Source of the DNA: Paraeggerthella hongkongensis | GTDB lineage: Bacteria > Actinomycetota > Coriobacteriia > Coriobacteriales > Eggerthellaceae | Direction: 5' to 3' | DNA: 64,000 nt | Assembly (NCBI RefSeq): GCF_003340345.1 | Contig: NZ_PPTQ01000001.1 | Span: forward strand, 62,001-126,000 | Shown here: one piece after another, positions 1 to 8,175 of the stretch | Layout of the letters: every line of letters begins with the position of its first letter | Position numbering within the stretch: the stretch's first letter is position 1 | Notes under the pieces: model-generated | Told to the model about the DNA's origin: nothing | Databases searched by the model: none | What the model saw: the letters and a program-made list of their open reading frames with translations, nothing else | Program-made: the position numbers and the translations under genes

Positions 1-145
1 TGCCGTCCCGGTGGTGGGCCGCATCAAGAAAGAGTGCGTGCTGCTCGACGCCCGCACCTTGAGCGAAGAGGATCTTCCCGTGATAGCCGAATCCTTAGGC
101 GCTTACTTCAACAACCTGGACGCACGGAAGGAGACATGCTCATGA
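1..145 (+). CDS. selA: L-seryl-tRNA(Sec) selenium transferase, C-terminal end (partial)
   Basis: This is the last 47 codons of a gene that enters from the left edge. The frame beginning at base 2 reads PVVGRIKKECVLLDART and ends at a TGA at 143-145. This matches the C-terminal tail of SelA, the PLP enzyme that converts seryl-tRNA(Sec) to selenocysteyl-tRNA(Sec). The stop overlaps the selB start as ATGA, so the two are translationally coupled. The assignment rests on the tail motif together with selB and selC directly downstream; the catalytic part lies outside the window. Confidence 0.85.
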   Translation, partial: AVPVVGRIKKECVLLDARTLSEEDLPVIAESLGAYFNNLDARKETCS

Positions 146-2070
146 GCGCGCCGTCGCATCCCGATCTGGTGCTGGGCACCGCCGGGCACATCGATCACGG
201 CAAATCGTCGCTCGTGCTCGCGCTTACCGGAACCGATCCCGACCGCCTGTCCGAAGAGAAGAAGCGCGGCATAACCATCGAGCTGGGCTTCGCGCAGCTT
301 TCCCTGCCAGAAGGCTTGACCATGGGCGTGGTGGACGTTCCGGGCCACGAGCGCTTCGTGCGCCAGATGATCGCCGGTGCCACGGGCATCGACCTGGCTC
401 TGCTGTGCATCGCAGCCGACGACGGCATCATGCCCCAAACCGTCGAGCACCTTGCCGTGCTGGAGCTTCTGGGCATTTCATCGGTCGTCGTCGCGTTGAC
501 CAAAACCGATCTGGTCGACGACGAATGGGCGACGTTCATGGCCGACGAGATCCGCAGCCGCCTTGAGACCACGCCGTACGCGGACGCACCCGTGGTACGC
601 GTTTCCAGCCGAACGGGGCGCGGACTCGACGCGCTCAAGGACGAGTTGGTTCGCGCTGCGCGCGCCACGTCCCGGGTCAAAAAAGGCGCGCACCTGCGCC
701 TGCCCGTCGACCGGACCTTCACCATCAAAGGCGCGGGCACCGTGGTGACGGGCACGCTTTGGAACGGAGAAGCGTCCGTCGGCGACGAGGTCGAGGTGCT
801 TCCCGGCGGCCTGCGCACGCGCATCCGCGGCATCCAGGTGCATGGAAGCACGGTCGAGCGCGCCAAAGCCGGCCATCGCGTGGCCTTGAACCTGAACGCG
901 CTCTCGACGGCCGAGGTGCGTCCGGGCGATTTCCTGGCAACGCCGGGCGCAATGCGCCCGACGGACCGCTTCGATGCCGACCTGACCTATCTGGGAATCC
1001 CTGGTCGAGACGCAAAGCCCCTGGAAAGCGGCTCGCGCGTGCACGTGGCCCACGGGACGCGCGAGGTCACGGCGCGCGTACTGCTCATGGAAGGCCGAAC
1101 GAGCCTCGCGCCCGGAGACCGCGCGCTCGCGCAGATTCGTCTCGACGAGCCCTTGCCCGCCGCATGGCGGGACCGCTTCGTCATACGATCCTACTCTCCG
1201 GTGCGCGTCATAGGCGGCGGCGTGGTGCTGCGCGCGCACCCCCGCCGCACCACCACGCTGTCCGAGCCCGCCCGCCATCTGCTGGAAGCCCTGCGCGCAG
1301 ACGACGAAGCGGCCGTGGTTCAGGCGGCGTTCTCCCTGGCGACGCTGCCCATCCTGGCTGACGAGCTGGCGGAAACCACGGGGCTGGAAGCGTCACGGGC
1401 CACGCGCGAGCTTGAAGCGCTGGCAACCAGGCGCGCGGCCGTGCGCCTGGACGGCCCGCAAACCCGCTACGCGAGCGCGCAGACGCTGCAGAAAGCGCGC
1501 TCGACCATAGAGAACGAGCTGCTGAGGTTTCACGCCCAGAACCCCGATTCCACGGGGGTCGCGAAGGACGCCCTGCGGCAGAAGAGCCTGCCGCGCGCAG
1601 ACGCCGCCTGCTTCGACGCGCTGCTGGCCTACGCAGTCGCCCAAGGCGCCGCCGTGGTGGCGGGCGGCGAGGTCAGCCACCCGCGCGCAGGCGCGGGCGC
1701 ACGCATGAAAGAGGAGCAAGCGGCCAAAAAGCTGGGCGATGCGCTCGCGCAAGCCGCGGGAGCACCGCCGACCATCGCCGATCTTGTGAGCAAAGCAGGC
1801 TTGGAGTCCTCGCTCGGGTACAAGGCGCTCGGAATCTTGGAAAAGCAAGGGCTTGTACGGCGGGTCGGAAAAGACTTCTGCTTCGACGTAGCGGCGCTCG
1901 AAGCCTTCGAGAAAGCCGTGAGGAACCGGCTGGCGCACGGTCCGGCAACCGCCGCCGATCTTAAGGACGCCATGGAGACCAGCAGAAAGTACGCCATCCC
2001 CCTGCTCGAGTACTTCGATGCGAACGGCGTGACGCGCCGAGAAGGAGACGTTCGCGTCCTGAACGGGTAG
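142..2070 (+). CDS. selB: Selenocysteine-specific translation elongation factor SelB
   Basis: SelB is the GTPase that brings Sec-tRNA(Sec) to the ribosome at UGA codons marked by a SECIS hairpin. The 642-residue protein has the G1 motif GHIDHGKSS near residue 15, the switch region RGITIELGF, DVPGHERF (G3) and TKTD (G4). EF-Tu-like beta domains follow, then a long C-terminal half that fits the SelB winged-helix repeats that bind the mRNA hairpin. I chose ATG 142 over ATG 136 because it overlaps the selA stop as ATGA and lies about 8 bases after AAGGAG. selC follows downstream, and a selenoprotein target (fdnG) is about 36 kb away in this window. Confidence 0.97.
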   Translation: MSAPSHPDLVLGTAGHIDHGKSSLVLALTGTDPDRLSEEKKRGITIELGFAQLSLPEGLTMGVVDVPGHERFVRQMIAGATGIDLALLCIAADDGIMPQTVEHLAVLELLGISSVVVALTKTDLVDDEWATFMADEIRSRLETTPYADAPVVRVSSRTGRGLDALKDELVRAARATSRVKKGAHLRLPVDRTFTIKGAGTVVTGTLWNGEASVGDEVEVLPGGLRTRIRGIQVHGSTVERAKAGHRVALNLNALSTAEVRPGDFLATPGAMRPTDRFDADLTYLGIPGRDAKPLESGSRVHVAHGTREVTARVLLMEGRTSLAPGDRALAQIRLDEPLPAAWRDRFVIRSYSPVRVIGGGVVLRAHPRRTTTLSEPARHLLEALRADDEAAVVQAAFSLATLPILADELAETTGLEASRATRELEALATRRAAVRLDGPQTRYASAQTLQKARSTIENELLRFHAQNPDSTGVAKDALRQKSLPRADAACFDALLAYAVAQGAAVVAGGEVSHPRAGAGARMKEEQAAKKLGDALAQAAGAPPTIADLVSKAGLESSLGYKALGILEKQGLVRRVGKDFCFDVAALEAFEKAVRNRLAHGPATAADLKDAMETSRKYAIPLLEYFDANGVTRREGDVRVLNG

Positions 2071-2126
2071 ATGTGGGGTTTTCGCCTAAACGTCGGCGTG
2101 CTTCGATCAAGTTGCGGTATTATAGC

Positions 2127-2148
2127 GATGCGCCGGTTCCGGCGCATC
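2127..2148 (+). terminator. Hairpin between selB and selC
   Basis: Arms GATGCGCC (2127-2134) and GGCGCATC (2141-2148) pair perfectly and can extend by a G-C pair. Only a TTTCA tail follows, and selC begins 8 bases later. It may be a weak selB terminator or a processing signal at the 5' side of the tRNA. A TATTAT box at 2118-2123 just ahead could be a -10 element for selC. Confidence 0.45.
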
Positions 2149-2156
2149 TTTCATGC

Positions 2157-2253
2157 GGAGATGGATGGGTCCTGGTGGGCCCCGCGGCCTTCAAAGCCGT
2201 TGTGAGGCGCGCAGAACGTCTCGGGTGTGTTCGATTCGCACGCATCTCCGCCA
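2157..2253 (+). tRNA. selC: tRNA-Sec (anticodon UCA)
   Basis: The cloverleaf can be folded by eye. The acceptor stem pairs GGAGATG with CATCTCC, the eighth position (2164/2242) being a G-G mismatch. The D stem is 6 bp (GGGTCC/GGGCCC) with a 4-base loop, as is usual for tRNA-Sec. The anticodon arm has the loop CTTCAAA with anticodon UCA at 2191-2193. There is a long variable arm (GAGGCG/CGTCTC) and a T arm GTGTG-TTCGATT-CGCAC. The discriminator is G2250 and CCA is encoded at 2251-2253. The 6-bp D stem, long extra arm and UCA anticodon separate it from tRNA-Ser and from any suppressor tRNA. It sits directly after selAB. Confidence 0.97.
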
Positions 2254-2318
2254 TTCAGACAACGCGCTCGAACAGCTCCGCCTTGCCGCGACGGCGTTCG
2301 TCGAAACGAGGAAATCGG

Positions 2319-3614
2319 TCAGCGCATGCTATCGACAGAGGGAAACTGCGACCCCGTCCAAAAGAAAACGATCAAACCGACAGCCACCAAAACAAGGGAC
2401 ACGGCCATATCCCGCTCGATCGTCATGCGTCCGAGAGAAGGGAACGCCGCCCTCAGAGGGCGCCGGTCGCTCAGAGAGAACAAGATCGGCGCCATGATGA
2501 GCACGTCCAAGCTTCCGTAAGAAATCGCACGGAGCCACAAAGGCGCTGCTGCATATTGAGCCGAACCCGACGAAGCATCGACGGTCAACGATATGCACAT
2601 GACGCTCGATGCCGCGAACAAGAGAACCAACGCCACGTCCCACGCAACACCGACCCATAGCGGGATTTTCGACAAGATCCGACCGATGCGCACAACGCCG
2701 ACGCCCTTCGCACCCGAAGGAGCAAGATCTTCGTTGCCCGAAGGCTCCGCCACCGAGCAAACCGCGGCCGAAGACGGCAGGGGCCGCCCCTCTTCGCCGA
2801 ATTCCAGCAGCGCGTCCGCAAACGATCGCTTGAGAGCGGCTACGTCGGCATAGCGATCCTCGGGATCGAACGACGCAGCACGTTCGATCACCCGTCGAAA
2901 TGGCTCGGGGACCGCAGGCGATCGAAAACCCACCTTGCGCACCCGGGCATCGGGGGTCCTCTCGGTCAGGTAGAAATACAAAAGCATGCCCAGAGCGTAA
3001 ACGTCGCTGCGCACATCGGTTTGCCCGAATCCAAATTGCTCGGGAGGAGCGTAAGCCTTCGTCCCGAAACGACACGTGTCCTCCTCGGCCCCTTCTTTAA
3101 ACGACCTCGCAATGCCGAAATCGATGATAGTCAGGCTATCTTGAGAGAGCATGATGTTCGAAGGCTTGAGATCACGGTGGATGATGGGAGGATCGAACGC
3201 TTCGTGCAGCTCCGCAACCGCGTCGCACAGCCGTGGAAACACGTCACAGGCGAGGGCTACGGAAGGATCGCAGCGATACACGACGTCCGAAAGCGTCTCC
3301 CCATCCACATGCTCCATGATCACGACGAACTCGCCGCCCGCCTCGCAGCATTCGATAATGCGCGGAAGATAGCGGAAACGGCGGCCCGACCTTTGCGCGC
3401 GGCACATGTTGCGATAGGCGGCTCCCAAGCCGGATGCGCGATCGATCCGCTTCCTGACGAACGGGCCGAGTTCGGCGCCGTTCGCGCCGACGAAGAATAC
3501 CCGCTCGGTCACTTCGTGAGCGGCGTTCTTCAAAACCGCGTCGACGCGGTAGCACTCGTCCCGCTCGAGCGCGTTCAAGTGTTCGGCCAATTCATCATGC
3601 ATAGTGAAACCCAT
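2319..3614 (-). CDS. Membrane-anchored Ser/Thr protein kinase
   Basis: This is a Hanks-type kinase of about 431 residues. The catalytic loop HRDLKPSN, the DFG motif in IIDFGIARS and the activation-segment end YAPPEQF are all present. The glycine-rich loop is poorly conserved; the likely ATP lysine is in VRKRI. The last third has three hydrophobic segments (starting near IPLWVGVAWDVALVLLF, SLDVLIMAPILF and MAVSLVLVAVGLIVFF), so the kinase domain faces the cytoplasm. No PASTA repeats are present. The start is uncertain: ATG 3614, ATG 3602, or a TTG at 3671 that would overlap the upstream gene's stop. It is the last gene of a three-gene minus-strand group. Substrates are unknown. Confidence 0.85.
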   Translation of the reverse strand: MGFTMHDELAEHLNALERDECYRVDAVLKNAAHEVTERVFFVGANGAELGPFVRKRIDRASGLGAAYRNMCRAQRSGRRFRYLPRIIECCEAGGEFVVIMEHVDGETLSDVVYRCDPSVALACDVFPRLCDAVAELHEAFDPPIIHRDLKPSNIMLSQDSLTIIDFGIARSFKEGAEEDTCRFGTKAYAPPEQFGFGQTDVRSDVYALGMLLYFYLTERTPDARVRKVGFRSPAVPEPFRRVIERAASFDPEDRYADVAALKRSFADALLEFGEEGRPLPSSAAVCSVAEPSGNEDLAPSGAKGVGVVRIGRILSKIPLWVGVAWDVALVLLFAASSVMCISLTVDASSGSAQYAAAPLWLRAISYGSLDVLIMAPILFSLSDRRPLRAAFPSLGRMTIERDMAVSLVLVAVGLIVFFWTGSQFPSVDSMR

Positions 3615-3664
3615 GGTAGCAGATCCCGAAGGATCGGAAGCGGACCATAGCGAACAGCGGCCCG

Positions 3665-4123
3665 TCAGCAAATGGTCTCTTCCCCAAAGCGATACAGCTC
3701 TTCATCGGTTTTTTGAAGACTGTGCCCGCGCTCAAGGCAGAATATGACTATCGCGTCGCGTCGATTCTTGCAGTAAAGCCCGTTCGATCCGGCAGCTTGC
3801 AGCAACCTGTTCGCCTCGCGAAGCGACAAGCGCATGGCGAAGGCGAGCTGCAGCACCTTGTTGCGCGAAGCGCCTCGCTGGCCCATGAATATCTGATAGC
3901 CGAACGTCTCGTTCAAACCCGCCTCTCGAACGACGCGAGCCCGCTCAAGACCCTTTTCGTCAAGAAGCTGTTCCAAGTAATCCGAAAGACTGCGCGTGGC
4001 AATGTGGTTCTCTTCGGCGAACCGTATCGGATCGGGAGCCTCGAGAAGCTCTTCGAGCAGTTCTTCGGTCAGAGACTCCTTCACGCGACGCTTCCTTTTC
4101 TTTCGTTTCTTCCTTGCTTCCAT
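3665..4123 (-). CDS. Small HTH-like protein paired with the kinase
   Basis: This is a predicted cytoplasmic protein of about 152 residues. It opens with a very basic stretch (MEARKKRKKRKRR), then an acidic helix (LTEELLEELLE). A helical domain follows (SDYLEQLLDEKGLERARVVR through QRGASRNKVLQLAFAMRLSL) that looks like a lambda-repressor-type HTH. It then has LLQAAGSNGLY and a C-terminal helix. From memory, small HTH proteins of this kind occur beside bacterial Ser/Thr kinases. Its stop at 3665 is almost in contact with the kinase frame, which suggests coupled expression. A GTG at 4156 is an alternative start; neither start has a good Shine-Dalgarno sequence. It may be a regulator or the kinase's phospho-target. 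Confidence 0.7.
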   Translation of the reverse strand: MEARKKRKKRKRRVKESLTEELLEELLEAPDPIRFAEENHIATRSLSDYLEQLLDEKGLERARVVREAGLNETFGYQIFMGQRGASRNKVLQLAFAMRLSLREANRLLQAAGSNGLYCKNRRDAIVIFCLERGHSLQKTDEELYRFGEETIC

Positions 4124-4168
4124 TGTATCAGCACGTATCCCGCATCCTCGCAACACGGCAGGCCCTCG

Positions 4169-4948
4169 TTACGAGATATTCCATGCCACCTGGGAACTCT
4201 TGCTGAAAACCGACGAGTAGTAGAGGACCTTCGAAACATCGCCGTCAAAGTAGACGTTGCCGGAAACCGTTCCTCCCGCCGCAAGCGTTCCGCTGCTCAG
4301 AGCGTTCTCGCCATTCACGTAAACCGTTGTCGAGCGCTGCGCGCCGTTCGCATCCTGGCCTTTCCAGTCGAACATGTTGAACGACGCCTCGCTCGATCCT
4401 TTGTTGACGTAGGTTACCGTAACGCCGGTAATGGGCGATCCATCGTAATTAACCAGTCCGGTTTGCACGAAATCGACGCTCACCGTCAGTCCATTGCTCA
4501 AATCGGCTGCCGAGCCAACCGCCATGGAACTGTAGTCGGCCCCTTGTGCGGAAGCCGTATTCTCCTGAGCGCCCTGCAGCTGAGCCGAATCGGAAGAGCC
4601 CGTTACGCTCGGCCCCGAAAACGCTTCCTCAACAGCGGTGCTGTACGCATTCTGCGACGCGATCACGACGACGAGCGACAGCGAGCAAAGCACGATGCCG
4701 GCTATCGCCAAAGCCTTCCCTCTTTTCGTCTTGCGGTTCGCAGCCACCAATCCAACGATAGAGAACGGCAAGCCCAGCAACACAAGAAGAAACGCGATGT
4801 TGTTGATAATGGGCACGGCGGAAAGCGCAAGCGCAACAATGCTCAAGACAAATCCCGTCACCGCCATGGCGGACAAGGGCAGAGGAAGGGCATGGACCTG
4901 CATTCGGCCCATGCCGTCCGGGTATTCGGAGCTTCGATATTCGCGCAT
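4169..4948 (-). CDS. Membrane protein with DUF4190-like helices and an extracellular DUF4352-like domain
   Basis: The protein has 259 residues. Three hydrophobic segments lie at about residues 27-100, in the arrangement of DUF4190 proteins (ending GKALAIAGIVL). A Ser/Gln-rich linker follows, then a beta-rich C-terminal domain of about 120 residues (SNGLTVSVDFVQTGL, VTYVNKGSSEASFN) that resembles DUF4352/telokin-like domains. ATG 4948 has AAAGGA seven bases upstream. It is the first gene of the group followed by the HTH protein and the kinase, so it could sense or carry something at the cell surface for them. Function is unknown. Confidence 0.75.
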   Translation of the reverse strand: MREYRSSEYPDGMGRMQVHALPLPLSAMAVTGFVLSIVALALSAVPIINNIAFLLVLLGLPFSIVGLVAANRKTKRGKALAIAGIVLCSLSLVVVIASQNAYSTAVEEAFSGPSVTGSSDSAQLQGAQENTASAQGADYSSMAVGSAADLSNGLTVSVDFVQTGLVNYDGSPITGVTVTYVNKGSSEASFNMFDWKGQDANGAQRSTTVYVNGENALSSGTLAAGGTVSGNVYFDGDVSKVLYYSSVFSKSSQVAWNIS

Positions 4949-5195
4949 ATGGTTCCTTTCTTCATGAGGTTTTTGAAACCTTCACTGGGCAGATGCCGCA
5001 TATGCTAGGGAAACGTACCGATAAAAACATTAGCTCGCAGCTAAGTTCTCGACGGCGAACCGCTTGACGAAAAGACCGAGCCGCTGCGGAAGCGAGAGGC
5101 GCGCCCGCTTCCAAACTGCAAATTACAAATCGGAAACGACCGGTTCCCACGAGTTCCGTTCCGAAGATCCGTAGTAGAATACAATTGGATAAATC

Positions 5196-8171
5196 GTGCA
5201 CTTTATCGAGAATATTGTTCCATATCAGAAGCGAGCAAATTTGGCGCCCTCCAAAACCACGGATCGAGCATCTTCGAGCCTGCGAAGCAGGGTCGAGCGC
5301 AAAAAGCAGCACATACGCGCTTGGGAGGGAAACGACCCGTCCCGCAAACGACGCGTCTACTTCGGCTGTTACACGGCGGCCTTCATCGTTGTAGCGTTCA
5401 TCACGTTGTTCGTCTACCCGTCCAACGGCCGCGCCTTGATCTGGAACATCGACGGCATCGAGCAGTACTATCCCTTCTTCGTGTACGAAGGCCAATGGCT
5501 GAGGGAAATCGTCAGCAACCTGCTTTCCGGGCAAGGGCTCCAGATTCCGCTTTGGGTGCACGAACTGGGCTACGGCATGGACGTTCCCTCCACGCTCGAC
5601 ACGTTCTTCGACCCGCTCAACCTGCTTTCCGGCCTGTGCCCGGAACGCTATTCGGAATACCTCTTCCAATTCCTTGTGGTGTTTCGCCTGTACCTGGCCG
5701 GAGCTGCGTTCTCGCTTCTTGCCTTGCGCTTCAAAATCGGGCGGTTCCCCACCTTGGTAGGCGCCTTGCTGTACGCGCTGTGCGGCACCGCGATGGCGGT
5801 TGCCTACTGGCCGGCTGGAGCGTGGCCGCTCGTCTTGTTCCCCTTGCTGCTGCTCGGCGTGGAAAAGGTGCTCGCGAAAGAGCGGCCCTACACGTTCATC
5901 GCAGCAGTCGCCGCATTCTTCATCATATCCTATTACTTCTCGTACATGGCGTGCTTGCTGCTGCTCCCCTACTGCGCGGTGCGCGTCTTCCAAACGCAGA
6001 AAAGCGTCAACGCGGTGCGTTTCCTTGGTTGGACCCTGCGCTTTTTCGGCCTCCTGGCCATCGGCGTTTTGATCGCCTGCTTCGCGCTGGTTCCTTCGCT
6101 TGTCGGGTTGTTTGGACTTGAGCGATTCACCGACAACTCGGTCACCGTCCCGCTGTTCTATTCGCATCACTACTACACCTCGCTCGCATCCGGGTTCCTG
6201 AGCATGGCGGGCGTCGGGAGCGACTGCTACATCGGGTTCGGCGGACTGGCGTTTCTTTCCTGCGTCCTGCTCTTTTCGAAGCGCCGGCAGAACACGTCGC
6301 TCAAGATCGCGTTCGTCGCAGGCACCATCATGCTCATGGTCCCTGCCGTCGGAAGCTTCCTCAACGGCATGAACTACGCCACCAACCGTTGGGTATGGGC
6401 TTACGCCCTGGTGGTTTGCTTCATTGTGGCCCGCATGCTTCCGAGCATGCTCCATCTTGACAAGCGATCCGTAAAGGTGCTGGTCATCGCGTCTATCGCC
6501 TACGGGGCCATCGTCTTCGCCGTGGCGCCCATGCGCACCGAGGCCATGCTGGCCGCCGGTGTCGTTTTGGCGGCCACCCTGTTCGTCGTGGCGCAACGGG
6601 GCATGGCAGCCAAGACGCGACGGATGGCCGTCGTTTGCTGCCTGACGGCGGGCCTGACCGTGAACGCCTTCTATTTCGTATCCCCTGACGAAGGCGGCGT
6701 GGGCAAGCTCTCGTCGCCGTTGGGCTACGCCTACCCCCGCATCACGTCCGACTCCCCCAACCACCTGGTCTCGGACCTGAACGCTCCCGGGCTGTGGCGC
6801 TACGACGGAAGCTCGTCGGCCATCGAGCGCACGCGCAACGACAGCTTGGTGCTGGGGCTCAAGGGCTTCGATTTCTACAACAGCTCGTACAACAGCGCCA
6901 TCGACGACTTCCATACCGAGCTTGCCCTCAACAGGACCAACATCAACTTCTCGTACAACGATCTGGGAGGCCGAGCAATCCTGGAGTCGCTCATGGGCGT
7001 GAAATACTACCTGAGCACCGAAGCGGGCTTTCCCCCGGTGTACCTGTACGACGATCCGAACAAGATCGTAGCGTCGGGCGTCGTGCGCGACATCCCGTAC
7101 CAGGTGCACGAAGGATCCAACGTCCTGCCGCTGGCCTTCGCCTACGATTCGTACGTTCCCCGCAGCGAGTACCTTTCCCTCTCCCCCGCCCAGCGGCAGG
7201 AAGCGCTGCTGCAGGGCGTGGTGCTCGACGAGTCGTCGCTTCCCGCAACCGACAGAAAGCAGGAATCCCGCACGGTGCCCTCCGTCGTGTCGGCAAGCAA
7301 CGGCCTTTCGGTGGAAGACGGCGTGATACGCGTTTTGAAACCGGGAGCGACGCTGACCTTGAGCTTCGAAGGCATCGCCAACAGCGAGACGTACTTCTAC
7401 GTCGACGGACTGCACTTCAAAGGCGTGTCGCCTGTCGAAGAGTCCAAGCGCAAAGGGGAATTCGACAACCTCGCCTGGTTCCGCAAGGCGCTTCTGCTTC
7501 AAAAGGACATGAACTGGACCGAACCCCGACGCTACAATATTGGGCTCGGCTCCGACAAAGCGCCCGGCATGCGCCAGATCGACAACTACACGAACGCCTC
7601 CCATCTGTACGGCGGCAAGGACGAATGGCTGGTCAACATGGGGTATTCGAAAGAGCCCCAAACATCGATCACGCTGCACTTCGACCTCAAGGGAGACTAT
7701 CGCTTCACGAACATGTCGGTGGTTTGCCAGCCTGTGAAAAACATGTCGAACCGCATCGATGCGTTGAAAGCCGACCCGGTAGAAGATTTGAAGTTCGGCA
7801 CGAACGAGATCACGGCCTCGATCGACGCAAGCAAGCCCAAAGCCCTCTTCTTGAGCGTGCCGTACTCGAAGGGATGGACCGCCACGGTGGACGGAAAGCC
7901 CGCCGAAATCAAGCGGGCGAACACCGCGTTCATGGCCTTGGAGCTTGAACCCGGCCATCACGAGATCGAGCTGCGCTACCTGACCCCGGGCCTGCGAGAA
8001 GGCATGATCCTGTCGGGCATCGGCTTGGCCGCGCTTGCCGGGTTGGCGCTCGTGCGTCGCATCCTGAGCACCCGCGTACGGCGCGCGCAGACGACCGCAT
8101 CGGCATCGGCGCGCACGGACGTGCAGGCAAGCCCGCAGCGGCAAGAAGAGCACGAACGGAATTCGAGGTAA
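5196..8171 (+). CDS. YfhO-family polytopic membrane protein (predicted GT-C glycosyltransferase)
   Basis: This is a 991-residue membrane protein. YfhO proteins are GT-C-like enzymes; in Bacillus and Listeria they act with a CsbB-type glycosyltransferase and a small flippase to put sugars on teichoic acid outside the membrane. Seen here are a first membrane helix at about residues 55-75, the motif NIDGIEQYYPFF just after it, many helices up to about residue 510, a long outer domain with the typical ending SVPYSKGWTATVDGKPAEI, and a last helix before a basic tail. The GTG start at 5196 is uncertain; no clear ribosome site precedes it. It leads the glycan cassette, 4 bases ahead of the ATP-grasp gene. 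Confidence 0.85.
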   Translation: MHFIENIVPYQKRANLAPSKTTDRASSSLRSRVERKKQHIRAWEGNDPSRKRRVYFGCYTAAFIVVAFITLFVYPSNGRALIWNIDGIEQYYPFFVYEGQWLREIVSNLLSGQGLQIPLWVHELGYGMDVPSTLDTFFDPLNLLSGLCPERYSEYLFQFLVVFRLYLAGAAFSLLALRFKIGRFPTLVGALLYALCGTAMAVAYWPAGAWPLVLFPLLLLGVEKVLAKERPYTFIAAVAAFFIISYYFSYMACLLLLPYCAVRVFQTQKSVNAVRFLGWTLRFFGLLAIGVLIACFALVPSLVGLFGLERFTDNSVTVPLFYSHHYYTSLASGFLSMAGVGSDCYIGFGGLAFLSCVLLFSKRRQNTSLKIAFVAGTIMLMVPAVGSFLNGMNYATNRWVWAYALVVCFIVARMLPSMLHLDKRSVKVLVIASIAYGAIVFAVAPMRTEAMLAAGVVLAATLFVVAQRGMAAKTRRMAVVCCLTAGLTVNAFYFVSPDEGGVGKLSSPLGYAYPRITSDSPNHLVSDLNAPGLWRYDGSSSAIERTRNDSLVLGLKGFDFYNSSYNSAIDDFHTELALNRTNINFSYNDLGGRAILESLMGVKYYLSTEAGFPPVYLYDDPNKIVASGVVRDIPYQVHEGSNVLPLAFAYDSYVPRSEYLSLSPAQRQEALLQGVVLDESSLPATDRKQESRTVPSVVSASNGLSVEDGVIRVLKPGATLTLSFEGIANSETYFYVDGLHFKGVSPVEESKRKGEFDNLAWFRKALLLQKDMNWTEPRRYNIGLGSDKAPGMRQIDNYTNASHLYGGKDEWLVNMGYSKEPQTSITLHFDLKGDYRFTNMSVVCQPVKNMSNRIDALKADPVEDLKFGTNEITASIDASKPKALFLSVPYSKGWTATVDGKPAEIKRANTAFMALELEPGHHEIELRYLTPGLREGMILSGIGLAALAGLALVRRILSTRVRRAQTTASASARTDVQASPQRQEEHERNSR

Positions 8172-8175
8172 CCCC

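Noticed and set aside
2071-2660. Short plus-strand frames over selC and the end of the kinase gene
   Set aside because: They overlap a folded tRNA gene and a conserved gene on the other strand, and show no domain.
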